A stretch of 17,538 bases of DNA from DATBAK01 sp036787815. GTDB lineage: Bacteria > Actinomycetota > Acidimicrobiia > IMCC26256 > PALSA-610. Under the pieces are notes generated by a model. That model saw only the letters and a list, made by a program, of their open reading frames with translations. It had not been told where the DNA came from and did no database searches. Numbering within the stretch: position 1 is the first letter of the stretch; every line of letters begins with the position of its first letter. The translations under genes were made by a program, and so were the position numbers. The DNA lies in contig DAIQOP010000060.1 of the NCBI GenBank assembly GCA_036787815.1, positions 1 to 17,538 on the forward strand, written 5' to 3'. Shown piece after piece: positions 11,185 to 17,198 of this stretch.

Positions 11185-11200
11185 GTTACTGATCGGTAAC
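11185..11200. promoter_or_regulatory. TetR-type palindrome upstream of the acyl-CoA dehydrogenase
   Basis: GTTACTGATCGGTAAC is a 16-bp palindrome with one mismatched pair. It lies 42 bp before the dehydrogenase start, in the divergent region shared with the M23 gene. The spacing and TTAC..GTAA half-sites fit a TetR-family (fatty-acid or acyl-CoA responsive) operator. The regulator is not identified. Confidence 0.5.
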
Positions 11201-11242
11201 TTGACGTCCGGCCCCGGCGCCGGTCGGCCACTGGAGGCAGCG

Positions 11243-12466
11243 ATGTCGGACTTCTCCCTCGATCTCAACGACGATCAGCAGCAGCTCCAGAAATGGGGCC
11301 ACGACTTCGCGTCCGACGTCGTGCGGCCGGCGGCGGCCGAGTGGGACGAGCGCGAAGAGACGCCGTGGCCGATCATCCAGGAGGCCGCGAACATCGGCCT
11401 GTACTCGATGGACTTCATGGCCAACGCCTTCGGCGACCCGACGGGCCTCACGTTCCCGATGGTGTCGGAGGAGCTGTGCTGGGGCGACGCCGGCATCGCG
11501 CTCGCGATCTTCGGCACGACGCTCGGCGTCTCGGGCATCCTCAGCAACGGCACGCCCGAGCAGATCGCCGAGTGGGTTCCCGAGTGCTTCGGTACTCCCG
11601 AGGATCTCCACGTCGCCGCGTTCGCCGTGAGCGAGCCCGACGCGGGCAGCGACGTGTCGTCGTTGCGCACGCGCGCCGTCTACGACGAGGCGAAGGACGA
11701 GTGGATCCTCAACGGCACCAAGACCTGGATCACCAACGGCGGCATCGACCACGTGCCGTGCGTGCACGTGGTGGTCGCCGCGGTGGAGCCGGAGTTGAAG
11801 GGCCGTGGGCACGCGAGCTTCGTGGTGCCGCCCGGTACGCCCGGGCTGCGGATGGGGCAGAAGTTCTCGAAGATGGGCATCCGCGCGAGCCACACGGCCG
11901 AGGTCGTGCTCGACGACTGCCGTGTGCCCGGCAACTGCCTGCTCGGCGGCAAGGACAAGCTCGATGCCCGCCTGGCCCGAGCGCGTGAGGGCAAGAGCTC
12001 ACGGGTGCAGGCGGCGATGAGCACGTTCGAGGCCAGCCGCCCGTTGGTCGGTGCGCAGGCGCTCGGTATCGCGCGTGCCGCGTACGAGTACGCGCTCGAC
12101 TACGCGAAGGAGCGCACGGCGTTCGGTCGGCCGATCATCATGAACCAGGCGATCGCGTTCAAGCTCGCCGACATGCGCATGCACATCGACGCGGCCCGGT
12201 TGCTCGTGCACCGCGCGTGCTGGATGAGCGCGACGGGCAAGCACTTCGAGGCCGGCGAAGGCAGCATGTCGAAGCTGTACGCGGGCGAGGTTGCCGTGAA
12301 GGTGACCGAGGAGGCGATTCAGATCCTCGGCGGCGCCGGCTACGTGAAGGACCACCCCGTCGAGCGCTGGCACCGCGACTCGAAGATCTACACGATCTTC
12401 GAAGGAACGTCTGAAATTCAGCGTCTGGTCGTGGCTCGAGCGATCAGCGGCCTGCACATTCCGTAG
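11243..12466 (+). CDS. Acyl-CoA dehydrogenase
   Basis: A 407-residue FAD enzyme that forms the alpha-beta double bond of an acyl-CoA. GGAGG (11233-11237) lies 5 nt before the ATG and fixes the start. Motifs are SEPDAGSD (130-137, FAD/substrate loop), KTWITNGG (160-167), the YAKERTAFGRPI helix of the C-terminal domain, and catalytic Glu387 in IYTIFEGTSEIQRLV. The length is normal and the C-terminus ends SGLHIP. Substrate specificity cannot be read. The last 26 codons are special: they contain an 8-7-8 inverted repeat and recur three times downstream as displaced tails, so this gene appears to be the integration target of the following cassettes. Confidence 0.95.
   Translation: MSDFSLDLNDDQQQLQKWGHDFASDVVRPAAAEWDEREETPWPIIQEAANIGLYSMDFMANAFGDPTGLTFPMVSEELCWGDAGIALAIFGTTLGVSGILSNGTPEQIAEWVPECFGTPEDLHVAAFAVSEPDAGSDVSSLRTRAVYDEAKDEWILNGTKTWITNGGIDHVPCVHVVVAAVEPELKGRGHASFVVPPGTPGLRMGQKFSKMGIRASHTAEVVLDDCRVPGNCLLGGKDKLDARLARAREGKSSRVQAAMSTFEASRPLVGAQALGIARAAYEYALDYAKERTAFGRPIIMNQAIAFKLADMRMHIDAARLLVHRACWMSATGKHFEAGEGSMSKLYAGEVAVKVTEEAIQILGGAGYVKDHPVERWHRDSKIYTIFEGTSEIQRLVVARAISGLHIP
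12380..12402 (+). other. Putative recombinase core (attB/attL-like) inside the dehydrogenase 3' end
   Basis: TCGAAGAT (12380-12387) and its exact reverse complement ATCTTCGA (12395-12402) flank the 7-bp spacer CTACACG. Two 8-bp arms around 7 bp is the usual layout of a tyrosine-recombinase core site. The spacer plus right arm, extended to the 18-bp CTACACGATCTTCGAAGG, recurs exactly at 13272-13289, 14954-14971 and 17314-17331. In those copies the left arm is replaced by TCGCGGAC, as expected for hybrid sites made by crossover in the spacer. Confidence 0.6.
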
Positions 12467-12502
12467 GCGAGGGATCGCGTCGCGGCGTCCTTCGCGGCGC
12501 GG

Positions 12503-12901
12503 TCAGTCGAAGTGCACACGTTGGCGGAGCCAGCGCGCGAACCACTCCTCGTCTTCGTCGTGGGCTGCGACGGTCAGCATCGCGGCTTCGGCTTCGTCGG
12601 CATTGGGAGGGTCGGGATCCCACGAGCCGTCGTTGAGATCGATGAACGTGACGAGCGCGGCCCAAGCCGCACGCTTGTTGCCGTCCGGCAGTGGATGGTT
12701 CCACGCGAGCCGGCACGTGAGGACCGCGGCCTTGTCCGTGAGATCGGGGTAGAAGTCGTTGTCGCCGAAGCCGGCCTGTGGTGCGCGCAGCGCTGAGTCC
12801 GCGAGGTCGACGCGCGCGGCCTTGATCAGTACCGCCGCGTTCACCCCAGTTACCTGTTCCGCGAGCCAGAAGTATTCGGCGAGCGAGATGTACCGCGTCA
12901 C
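12503..12901 (-). CDS. doc: Doc-like toxin (Fic/Doc family)
   Basis: A 132-residue protein of the death-on-curing type. The Fic motif is HPLPDGNKR at 69-77, with catalytic His69, Asp73, Asn75, Lys76 and Arg77. P1 Doc phosphorylates EF-Tu and so stops translation; the same target is inferred here. The length matches stand-alone Doc toxins, and the N-terminus (MTRYISLAEYFWLAEQVTG) is typical. The GTG start overlaps the antitoxin stop as GTGA, giving an antitoxin-first coupled operon. It is the cargo of the first cassette and probably stabilises it. Confidence 0.9.
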   Translation of the reverse strand: MTRYISLAEYFWLAEQVTGVNAAVLIKAARVDLADSALRAPQAGFGDNDFYPDLTDKAAVLTCRLAWNHPLPDGNKRAAWAALVTFIDLNDGSWDPDPPNADEAEAAMLTVAAHDEDEEWFARWLRQRVHFD

Positions 12902-13107
12902 TTCGCGAGTCGCTCGAGCAGTTCCTTATCGCGCTCGATCAAGAGGCGCGCCCGCTTCGTGAAGTCCTTGTCGGAGCGCACGCGCTCGACCTCTGCGGCG
13001 AGGGAGTCGACGATCAACCCGTTCAGGCTCTTGCCCTGCACCCTCGCAACCGCCTCGGCTTCCGCGGCGAGCTCTTCCGGGAGGCGGACAGTTGTTTGCT
13101 TTGTCAT
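12898..13107 (-). CDS. Ribbon-helix-helix antitoxin
   Basis: A 69-residue protein beginning MTKQTTVRLPEELAAEAEAVA, the strand-helix-helix pattern of Arc/CopG-type DNA-binding antitoxins (about 3-45, with KSLNGLIVDSLAAEV as the second helix). The charged C-terminal part (46-69, DKDFTKRARLLIERDKELLE) would wrap and neutralise the toxin. It is the first gene of the pair with doc. Autoregulation through the palindrome just upstream is likely for this family. Confidence 0.85.
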   Translation of the reverse strand: MTKQTTVRLPEELAAEAEAVARVQGKSLNGLIVDSLAAEVERVRSDKDFTKRARLLIERDKELLERLAK

Positions 13108-13112
13108 GAGTG

Positions 13113-13124
13113 CATGATATCACG
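13113..13124. promoter_or_regulatory. Possible antitoxin operator and -10 region
   Basis: TGATATCA (13115-13122) is a perfect palindrome 7 bp before the antitoxin ATG. On the minus strand it contains TATCAT, a fair -10, which would give a nearly leaderless transcript. RHH antitoxins usually repress at such sites. No clear -35 is seen. Confidence 0.35.
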
Positions 13125-13156
13125 ACATCAAACTGGGTCTCGTCGGCCGGCTGCCG

Positions 13157-13350
13157 CATCCCTACATTCATCGCTACAACTGAGGCGTACGCCACGGACT
13201 CACTGGACGCGCCGGAAACAGAGCGCAGGTCAGGGGCACTCAGGTCGACCTGGCAGACGGGCGTCGCGGACCTACACGATCTTCGAAGGCACCTCCGAGA
13301 TCCAGCGCCTCGTCGTCGCTCGCGCTATCTCCGGCCTGCACATTCCGTAA
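13157..13350 (+). repeat. 194-bp repeat R1: arm plus displaced dehydrogenase 3' end
   Basis: Copy 1 of 3. It starts at CATCCCTAC and shows no length change relative to the others. Its parts are two 12-bp-spaced boxes (CATCCCTAC, CATCGCTAC), the palindrome CAGGTCGACCTG (13241-13252), the core CTACACGATCTTCGAAGG (13272-13289), and then codons for the same C-terminal 25 residues as the intact enzyme, ending in TAA. Twelve of the 26 codons differ from the intact gene and every change is silent. There is no start codon or gene body, so the tail is an orphan remnant, not a gene. Confidence 0.92.
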
Positions 13351-13353
13351 ACC

Positions 13354-13381
13354 GAAGTGCGGTCCCGCGGGACCGCACTTC
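13354..13381. terminator. 28-bp perfect palindrome directly after the R1 tail
   Basis: GAAGTGCGGTCCCG and its exact reverse complement adjoin with no spacer, starting 3 bp after the R1 stop codon. It could be the terminator that once followed that dehydrogenase tail, or a protein-binding palindrome at the left edge of cassette 2. Confidence 0.6.
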
Positions 13382-13388
13382 CGGATCC

Positions 13389-13408
13389 GTATCCCTACTC
13401 ATCTCTCC
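13389..13408 (+). repeat. Partial, decayed arm-box repeat
   Basis: GTATCCCTACTCATCTCTCC resembles the start of R2 (GTATCCCTAC followed by TTTCATCCCTAC) with two bases missing and one changed. It lies 39 bp after the R1 tail, so it may be the arm box at the other end of the element. Confidence 0.4.
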
Positions 13409-13483
13409 AGCTGCTGCGTTCTCCAGCCTGGCGAGCTCCCTCCGCACAGATCGAGAAGGTGCGGGGTATCCCGAACCGTCGGA

Positions 13484-14107
13484 TCACGGACGTTCCGGCG
13501 TGTTGCTTGCGGCATCGTGGCTGCGGCGTGTCGGGGATGGGCTCAGTCGCGCCAGCGCGGTCGCGAGCACGAGGTCGGCAATGACGATCAGGATGCAGAA
13601 CGTTGCGCGGCTGGGCAGGAAGTAGTCGCCTCCCTCTGACCCACCCGGATAGCTGTAGGTGTATTGGCCGTTGCCCGTGATGAGGATCCGAAGAGCGACG
13701 AGGAGGAGCGCGGTGAAGCCGGCGAGGACGATCCCGCCAAGTAACGGTGCGGGCGGCCGGGTGTTCGATGCCTGGACGAATGCAATCAGGAACAAGACGG
13801 CCGGCAGCCAGATGGGGACCGCGGCGATCGACACGACTGCGAGTGGGAAACAGGCGAAGCCAGCTGCCCCGAAGAGAACCGGACGAGCGATCGCCACACC
13901 AAGCAGTGCCGCGACGCCGGGCGCCGCCAACACGATGACGAGGGCCAACGTCGGCAAGTGCCCTTCCGCGCGGCGCTCCCCGACCTGACTGTTCGTCGCC
14001 CGGAGAACGCCAAGCCCCGCGGCCAACGCCAGATCGGCCAGGGCACCAACCACGGCGAGCATTGTTCCGGCGGTCCGAACGCGCGGTGGTGTTGAGGAAG
14101 ACGCCAT
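13484..14107 (-). CDS. Membrane protein of unknown function
   Basis: A 207-residue protein I do not recognise. It has five or six hydrophobic segments, near residues 14-35, 52-73, 77-97, 96-112, 121-144 and 168-187. A polar Tyr/Gly-rich loop (146-166, NGQYTYSYPGGSEGGDYF) lies before the last segment. There is no signal peptide beyond the first segment and no recognisable catalytic motif. It is divergent from a TetR regulator across a 49-bp gap containing a palindrome, so TetR probably controls it. An efflux or envelope role is a guess. Start is ATG at 14107. Confidence 0.72.
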   Translation of the reverse strand: MASSSTPPRVRTAGTMLAVVGALADLALAAGLGVLRATNSQVGERRAEGHLPTLALVIVLAAPGVAALLGVAIARPVLFGAAGFACFPLAVVSIAAVPIWLPAVLFLIAFVQASNTRPPAPLLGGIVLAGFTALLLVALRILITGNGQYTYSYPGGSEGGDYFLPSRATFCILIVIADLVLATALARLSPSPTRRSHDAASNTPERP

Positions 14108-14114
14108 GAGCTAA

Positions 14115-14130
14115 TCATACATACGTATGA
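14115..14130. promoter_or_regulatory. TetR operator in the divergent promoter region
   Basis: TCATA (14115-14119) and TATGA (14126-14130) form an inverted repeat that encloses the perfect 10-bp palindrome CATACGTATG (14120-14129). It is an AT-rich island between the membrane-protein ATG and the TetR GTG, the expected place for the TetR protein to repress both genes. Confidence 0.6.
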
Positions 14131-14156
14131 AGCATGAGACAAAGTAGGGTAGAGCC

Positions 14157-14747
14157 GTGCCTGTGGACACGCGAGAACGACTGGTCGCAGCGGCTTGGGA
14201 ATGCGTGCGTGAGTCAGGGATGGCCGGTGCGACCTCCCGGGCGATCACCCTCGCTGCCGGGGCCAATCTCGGGGCGATCACCTACTACTTCGGCTCGAAA
14301 GAAGCCCTCCTGGGCGAAGCCGTGGGTCAAGCCATTGAGGCGCTGGTCAGTCCCGCCCTCGGCGCGCTCGAAGACGAGAGTCTCGATCCCGTGAGCAGAG
14401 TCCTCAACGCCATCGCGCGACTCCAAGACGCGTACGACCAGTCAGCCCGCGATGCCCCCGCGTACCTGGAGGTCTTGATCCAAAGCCGCCGACTACCACC
14501 GTTGCGTGAGCGCGTGAGCCGTGTGTTCGCCGAGGTTCGCTCCACCCTTGCAAGACAAATGGCAGAACAGCAATCGCAAGGCCTTCTTCCCGCCTGGGTC
14601 GAACCGGAGCCGATGGCCGGCCTGCTCCTCGCCGTCGCCCAGGGTGTCGTGCTGGAGACCGTGATCGACAGCTCCGGCCCGGCGCACACATCGATGGCGA
14701 ACCAGTTCGCCCAACTGCTGTTCGCCAGTCGAGCCAACCCGCGCTGA
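14157..14747 (+). CDS. TetR-family transcriptional regulator
   Basis: A 196-residue protein with the TetR N-terminal DNA-binding domain: RERLVAAAWECVRESG (helix 1), then the helix-turn-helix TSRAITLAAGANLGAITYYF (26-45) followed by GSKEALL. The C-terminal half is helical and probably holds the ligand pocket and dimer face. The GTG at 14157 gives the full first helix; a second in-frame GTG at 14163 is possible. It is divergent from the membrane-protein gene, which with the intervening palindrome suggests local repression relieved by a small ligand. The ligand is unknown. Confidence 0.88.
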   Translation: MPVDTRERLVAAAWECVRESGMAGATSRAITLAAGANLGAITYYFGSKEALLGEAVGQAIEALVSPALGALEDESLDPVSRVLNAIARLQDAYDQSARDAPAYLEVLIQSRRLPPLRERVSRVFAEVRSTLARQMAEQQSQGLLPAWVEPEPMAGLLLAVAQGVVLETVIDSSGPAHTSMANQFAQLLFASRANPR

Positions 14748-14838
14748 TTCACCTCGTCGGCGTCGGCAATAAACGGTCGCGCTCAGTGCACATGCTGCGC
14801 GTTCCGCAACGCGTCTCCAGAACACACGACAACTGGTG

Positions 14839-15032
14839 TATCCCTACTTTCATCCCTACAACTGGGCTTTACGGCACGGACTGGGTGGAGGCGATGGAAA
14901 CACAGTGCCTGTCAGGGGCACTGAGGTTGACCTCACAGACGAGGGTCGCGGACCTACACGATCTTCGAAGGCACCTCGGAGATCCAGCGCCTCGTCGTTG
15001 CACGCGCCATCTCTGGCCTGCACATTCCGTGA
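14839..15032 (+). repeat. 194-bp repeat R2: arm plus displaced dehydrogenase 3' end
   Basis: Copy 2 of 3, the same length as R1. Its boxes are TATCCCTAC and CATCCCTAC, its palindrome is GAGGTTGACCTC (14923-14934) and its core is at 14954-14971. The tail encodes the same final 25 residues but ends in TGA. It differs from R1 at six silent positions in the tail, including the stop. It also has CAGTGCC..GGCACTG, a 7-bp inverted repeat (14903-14923), just before the palindrome. The 91 bp upstream (14748-14838) hold nothing I can identify. Confidence 0.92.
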
Positions 15033-15076
15033 CCTGATCGGTCGGGCTGGTGGGCCTTACGCGGCGGTTCGACCGC

Positions 15077-15928
15077 TTACGCGTGGCTGTGCGGCCCACC
15101 CACCAGTTGTGAGAGCGCGGTGCGGAGGTCGGTCATCGGTAGGTCGGCGTAGTCGGCGCGGGCACTCGTCACGTCGAATGTCATGTCGGTTGTATCCATC
15201 GTGATGGCGGCTCGGGGTTGGCGGGCGACGGGCGCCAACGCGCGCAATATCGAGCGCGGCACGTGATGGATCTTGCGCGAGCCGCCGCGTACGTCTTGCA
15301 ACAGCGCAGCGAGCTCGTTGAAGGTCATGTTCTGCGGGCCGCCGACCTCGAGTATCTGTCCGCGGAGGCCGGCGTCGATGACGGTGCGCTCGACAACACC
15401 CGCAACGTCGAAGACGGACACGAAGTTGATCGGGTTGTCGCCCCGCCCGAAGACGATGGGCTTGGCCATGATCTCGGCCCACAGCTCAACGAAGGCGGTG
15501 GCGCGCACAATGGTCCAAGGGGTGCCGCTGGCGCGCAGGTGTTGCTCTGCGTCGTGCTTGGCGCGGAACAGCTCCATTGGGCTGTCGGCCGACGCACCGA
15601 CCACTGACATCAGGACAACGTCTGCGCCGGCAGCTGCGGCGACGTCGACGAGATTCGCATTGCCGTCGCGATCGACCGACGCGGGTGACACGTGCCCGGG
15701 TCCGGCAAAGCCGTGCACGGCGGACACGACGGTGGTTACCCCTCGCATCGCCCGTTCGATGCTCGCCCGGTCGCGCACGTCGCCGTTCACGATCTCGATC
15801 GTGCCGCCGGGCAGGTGGTGAGCCCGAGTCGGATCGCGGGTCAGTACCCGCACATCGAGGCCGCGGGCCACCAGGCGCGACACCAGCAGCGTGCCGAGCC
15901 GGCCGGTGCCGCCCGCGACGAGGATCAT
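15077..15928 (-). CDS. NmrA-like / atypical short-chain dehydrogenase (NAD(P)-binding)
   Basis: A 283-residue Rossmann protein that starts directly with the dinucleotide loop: MILVAGGTGRLG, Gly6-x-x-Gly9-x-x-Gly12. It continues with VRVLTRDP (Arg favouring NADP) and NGDVRD, as in NmrA/NAD(P)H-azoreductase-type atypical SDRs. A classical YxxxK catalytic pair is not obvious, so it may sense NAD(P) or act as an isomerase or reductase. The ATG at 15928 overlaps the SnoaL stop as ATGA, which fixes the start. It is the second gene of the cassette 3 operon. Confidence 0.88.
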   Translation of the reverse strand: MILVAGGTGRLGTLLVSRLVARGLDVRVLTRDPTRAHHLPGGTIEIVNGDVRDRASIERAMRGVTTVVSAVHGFAGPGHVSPASVDRDGNANLVDVAAAAGADVVLMSVVGASADSPMELFRAKHDAEQHLRASGTPWTIVRATAFVELWAEIMAKPIVFGRGDNPINFVSVFDVAGVVERTVIDAGLRGQILEVGGPQNMTFNELAALLQDVRGGSRKIHHVPRSILRALAPVARQPRAAITMDTTDMTFDVTSARADYADLPMTDLRTALSQLVGGPHSHA

Positions 15929-16335
15929 CCTCGCTCGACCTGTTCGCGCACGGCGTCGTCGACGGTGCGGACGTCCTCGTCGACGGGCTCGAGGTAGAAG
16001 CGGGCCCAAGCCGCGACGCCGTCGCGAACGCCGAACACGATGACGCCGCGCATGTGGTGCGCGGTGCCGTCTGCGCGGGTCCCGGTCATCTGCCATTCAG
16101 TCCAGGTCGTATCGCCATCGACCGAGCGGCGTAGCACCTCGGCCCGAATGTCGGGAACGAAGGCGAAGATCTGCTCCCAGTTTCGGCGGATCTGGTCGCG
16201 GCCCCGAAAGCCCCGCGCCGGATGCACCGGCGTCTCGTTCTCGTAGTCCTCGGCAAAGCACGCCACGAGCGCGTCGATGTCGTGAGCATTCGTGGCGCTC
16301 AACAACCGGTCGACCACCTCTTGCGATCCGTCCAT
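15925..16335 (-). CDS. SnoaL-like (NTF2-fold) protein
   Basis: A 136-residue SnoaL-like polyketide cyclase/ester-hydrolase-type protein. It has an N-terminal helix (EVVDRLLSATNAHDIDALVACFAEDY), then the HPARGFRGRDQIRRNWEQIF segment and strands ending in AWARFYLEPV, all typical of the family. ATG 16335 is chosen because AGGGG (16342-16346) lies 6 nt upstream; ATG 16341 would leave no room for a ribosome binding site. It is coupled to the NmrA-like gene by ATGA and is unrelated in sequence to the other SnoaL-like protein in the window. Its substrate is unknown; with an NAD(P)-binding partner, detoxification of a small ketone or quinone is conceivable. Confidence 0.85.
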   Translation of the reverse strand: MDGSQEVVDRLLSATNAHDIDALVACFAEDYENETPVHPARGFRGRDQIRRNWEQIFAFVPDIRAEVLRRSVDGDTTWTEWQMTGTRADGTAHHMRGVIVFGVRDGVAAWARFYLEPVDEDVRTVDDAVREQVERG

Positions 16336-16374
16336 CTGCATCCCCTACGTTCAGCGCCGGTGCAGGTCAACTTA

Positions 16375-16392
16375 ATTCTAGTAGACTAGAAT
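16375..16392. promoter_or_regulatory. Symmetric operator carrying -10 boxes for both divergent promoters
   Basis: ATTCTAGT (16375-16382) and ACTAGAAT (16385-16392) are exact inverted repeats with a 2-bp spacer. The site contains TAGAAT on both strands, a good -10 for the TetR gene (11 bp before its GTG) and for the SnoaL/NmrA operon. Bound TetR would block both promoters at once. Confidence 0.75.
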
Positions 16393-16403
16393 GAATTTCT
16401 ATT

Positions 16404-17051
16404 GTGCCCCGCCGAGCGCTGACCGTCAAGCAGAAGCGTCCTTACGACGCCAGCCGCCGCCAGGAGCAGGCGCGCCGCAACCGCGACCGGATCATCGTCG
16501 CGGCCGAGCGGCTCTTCATGCGCGACGGCTACGCCGCTACGACCATCGCCGCCGTCGCGATCGCCGCTGACGTCTCGGAAGACACGATCTACAAGTCATT
16601 CGGCAGCAAGCCCGGTCTGGTACGCGCCATCCGCGTCAAGGCGCTCGAAGGCCGAGGCCCGGTGCCGGCCGAGCAGCGCTCCGACGAGGTCCAGACGCGT
16701 GAAACGGACGGACGCAAGGTCATCGAAGCATGGGGTGCGCTCACCACCGAGGTCATGCCACGAGTCGCGCCCGTCCTTCTCCTCATCCGTGATGCCGCGG
16801 CCGCCGACCCCGAGGGCCAAGCATTGCTCGAAGAGTTGGACGCTGATCGCCTCCGCCGCATGACGGAAAACGCCCGCCGACTCCGCGGCGGTGGTCACCT
16901 GCGCACCGGCATCACGCTCGCCCAAGCCGCAGACGTCCTCTGGACCTACAGTTCGCCCGAGCTCTACGAACTTCTGGTGCTCCGCCGCGGCTGGTCACCC
17001 GGGCGGTACGGTCGCTTCGTCGCCAACGCCATGATCGACGCGCTGCTCTGA
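16404..17051 (+). CDS. TetR-family transcriptional regulator
   Basis: A 215-residue protein with a basic N-terminal tail (PRRALTVKQKRPYDASRRQEQARRN), helix RDRIIVAAERLFMRDG, then helix-turn-helix TTIAAVAIAADVSEDTIYKSF (46-66) followed by GSKPGLV. The C-terminal half is helical, with VAPVLLLIRDAAAADPE, as in many actinobacterial TetR repressors. The GTG at 16404 is right after the operator and -10, so the mRNA is probably leaderless or nearly so. It faces away from the SnoaL/NmrA operon and most likely represses it and itself. Confidence 0.9.
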   Translation: MPRRALTVKQKRPYDASRRQEQARRNRDRIIVAAERLFMRDGYAATTIAAVAIAADVSEDTIYKSFGSKPGLVRAIRVKALEGRGPVPAEQRSDEVQTRETDGRKVIEAWGALTTEVMPRVAPVLLLIRDAAAADPEGQALLEELDADRLRRMTENARRLRGGGHLRTGITLAQAADVLWTYSSPELYELLVLRRGWSPGRYGRFVANAMIDALL

Positions 17052-17058
17052 CAGGAAC

Positions 17059-17099
17059 GCAACGCAACGCTCGACGTGACACGACGAGCGTTGCGTTGC
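17059..17099 (+). terminator. 15-bp hairpin after the TetR gene
   Basis: GCAACGCAACGCTCG (17059-17073) and its exact reverse complement (17085-17099) flank an 11-nt loop, starting 8 bp after the TetR stop. A strong stem without a T tract fits a terminator for the cassette 3 regulator. Confidence 0.75.
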
Positions 17100-17119
17100 C
17101 CGAGTGGTCACTTGGCCGA

Positions 17120-17150
17120 CTCGTGTCATCTCCGGCGGCACACTCCGTGA
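17120..17150 (+). repeat. Degraded dehydrogenase-tail remnant
   Basis: This stretch contains CATCTCCGG, GCACA and TCCGTGA in the same order and spacing as the end of the R1-R3 tails. It carries one deleted base and several substitutions, and there is no core or arm in front. It looks like an older, decayed displaced tail. Confidence 0.35.
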
Positions 17151-17198
17151 TCTGAAGGGTCGAGTCGAAGGCTCGTGGTAGGCGGATGGCACTGTCGA

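Larger units (their letters stand above)
12467..13271. mobile_element. Cassette 1: toxin-antitoxin module
   Basis: The segment between the dehydrogenase stop and the core of repeat R1. The core-to-core distance is 884 bp. It carries only the Doc and RHH antitoxin genes, pointing back toward the dehydrogenase, followed by the shared 115-bp arm. No recombinase is encoded. The mobile nature is inferred from the repeat structure. Confidence 0.5.
13351..14953. mobile_element. Cassette 2: membrane protein and TetR regulator
   Basis: The segment from the R1 tail to the core of R2. The core-to-core distance is 1682 bp. It carries a divergent pair (membrane protein on minus, TetR on plus) with its own operator region, then the shared arm. 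No recombinase is encoded. Confidence 0.5.

Noticed and set aside
12475..12500. A terminator hairpin right after the dehydrogenase stop
   Set aside because: The repeated TCGCGGCG units there are direct, not inverted, repeats, so no convincing stem forms.
13096..13350. An 84-residue open frame ending in the dehydrogenase C-terminus
   Set aside because: The upstream part is the non-coding arm of R1, and no start or domain supports a protein. The coding-like end is explained as a displaced gene tail.
16337..16348. A further CATCCCTAC-like arm box near the SnoaL start
   Set aside because: It reads CATCCCCTAC with an extra base, and it is explained as the start codon and ribosome binding site of the minus-strand gene.
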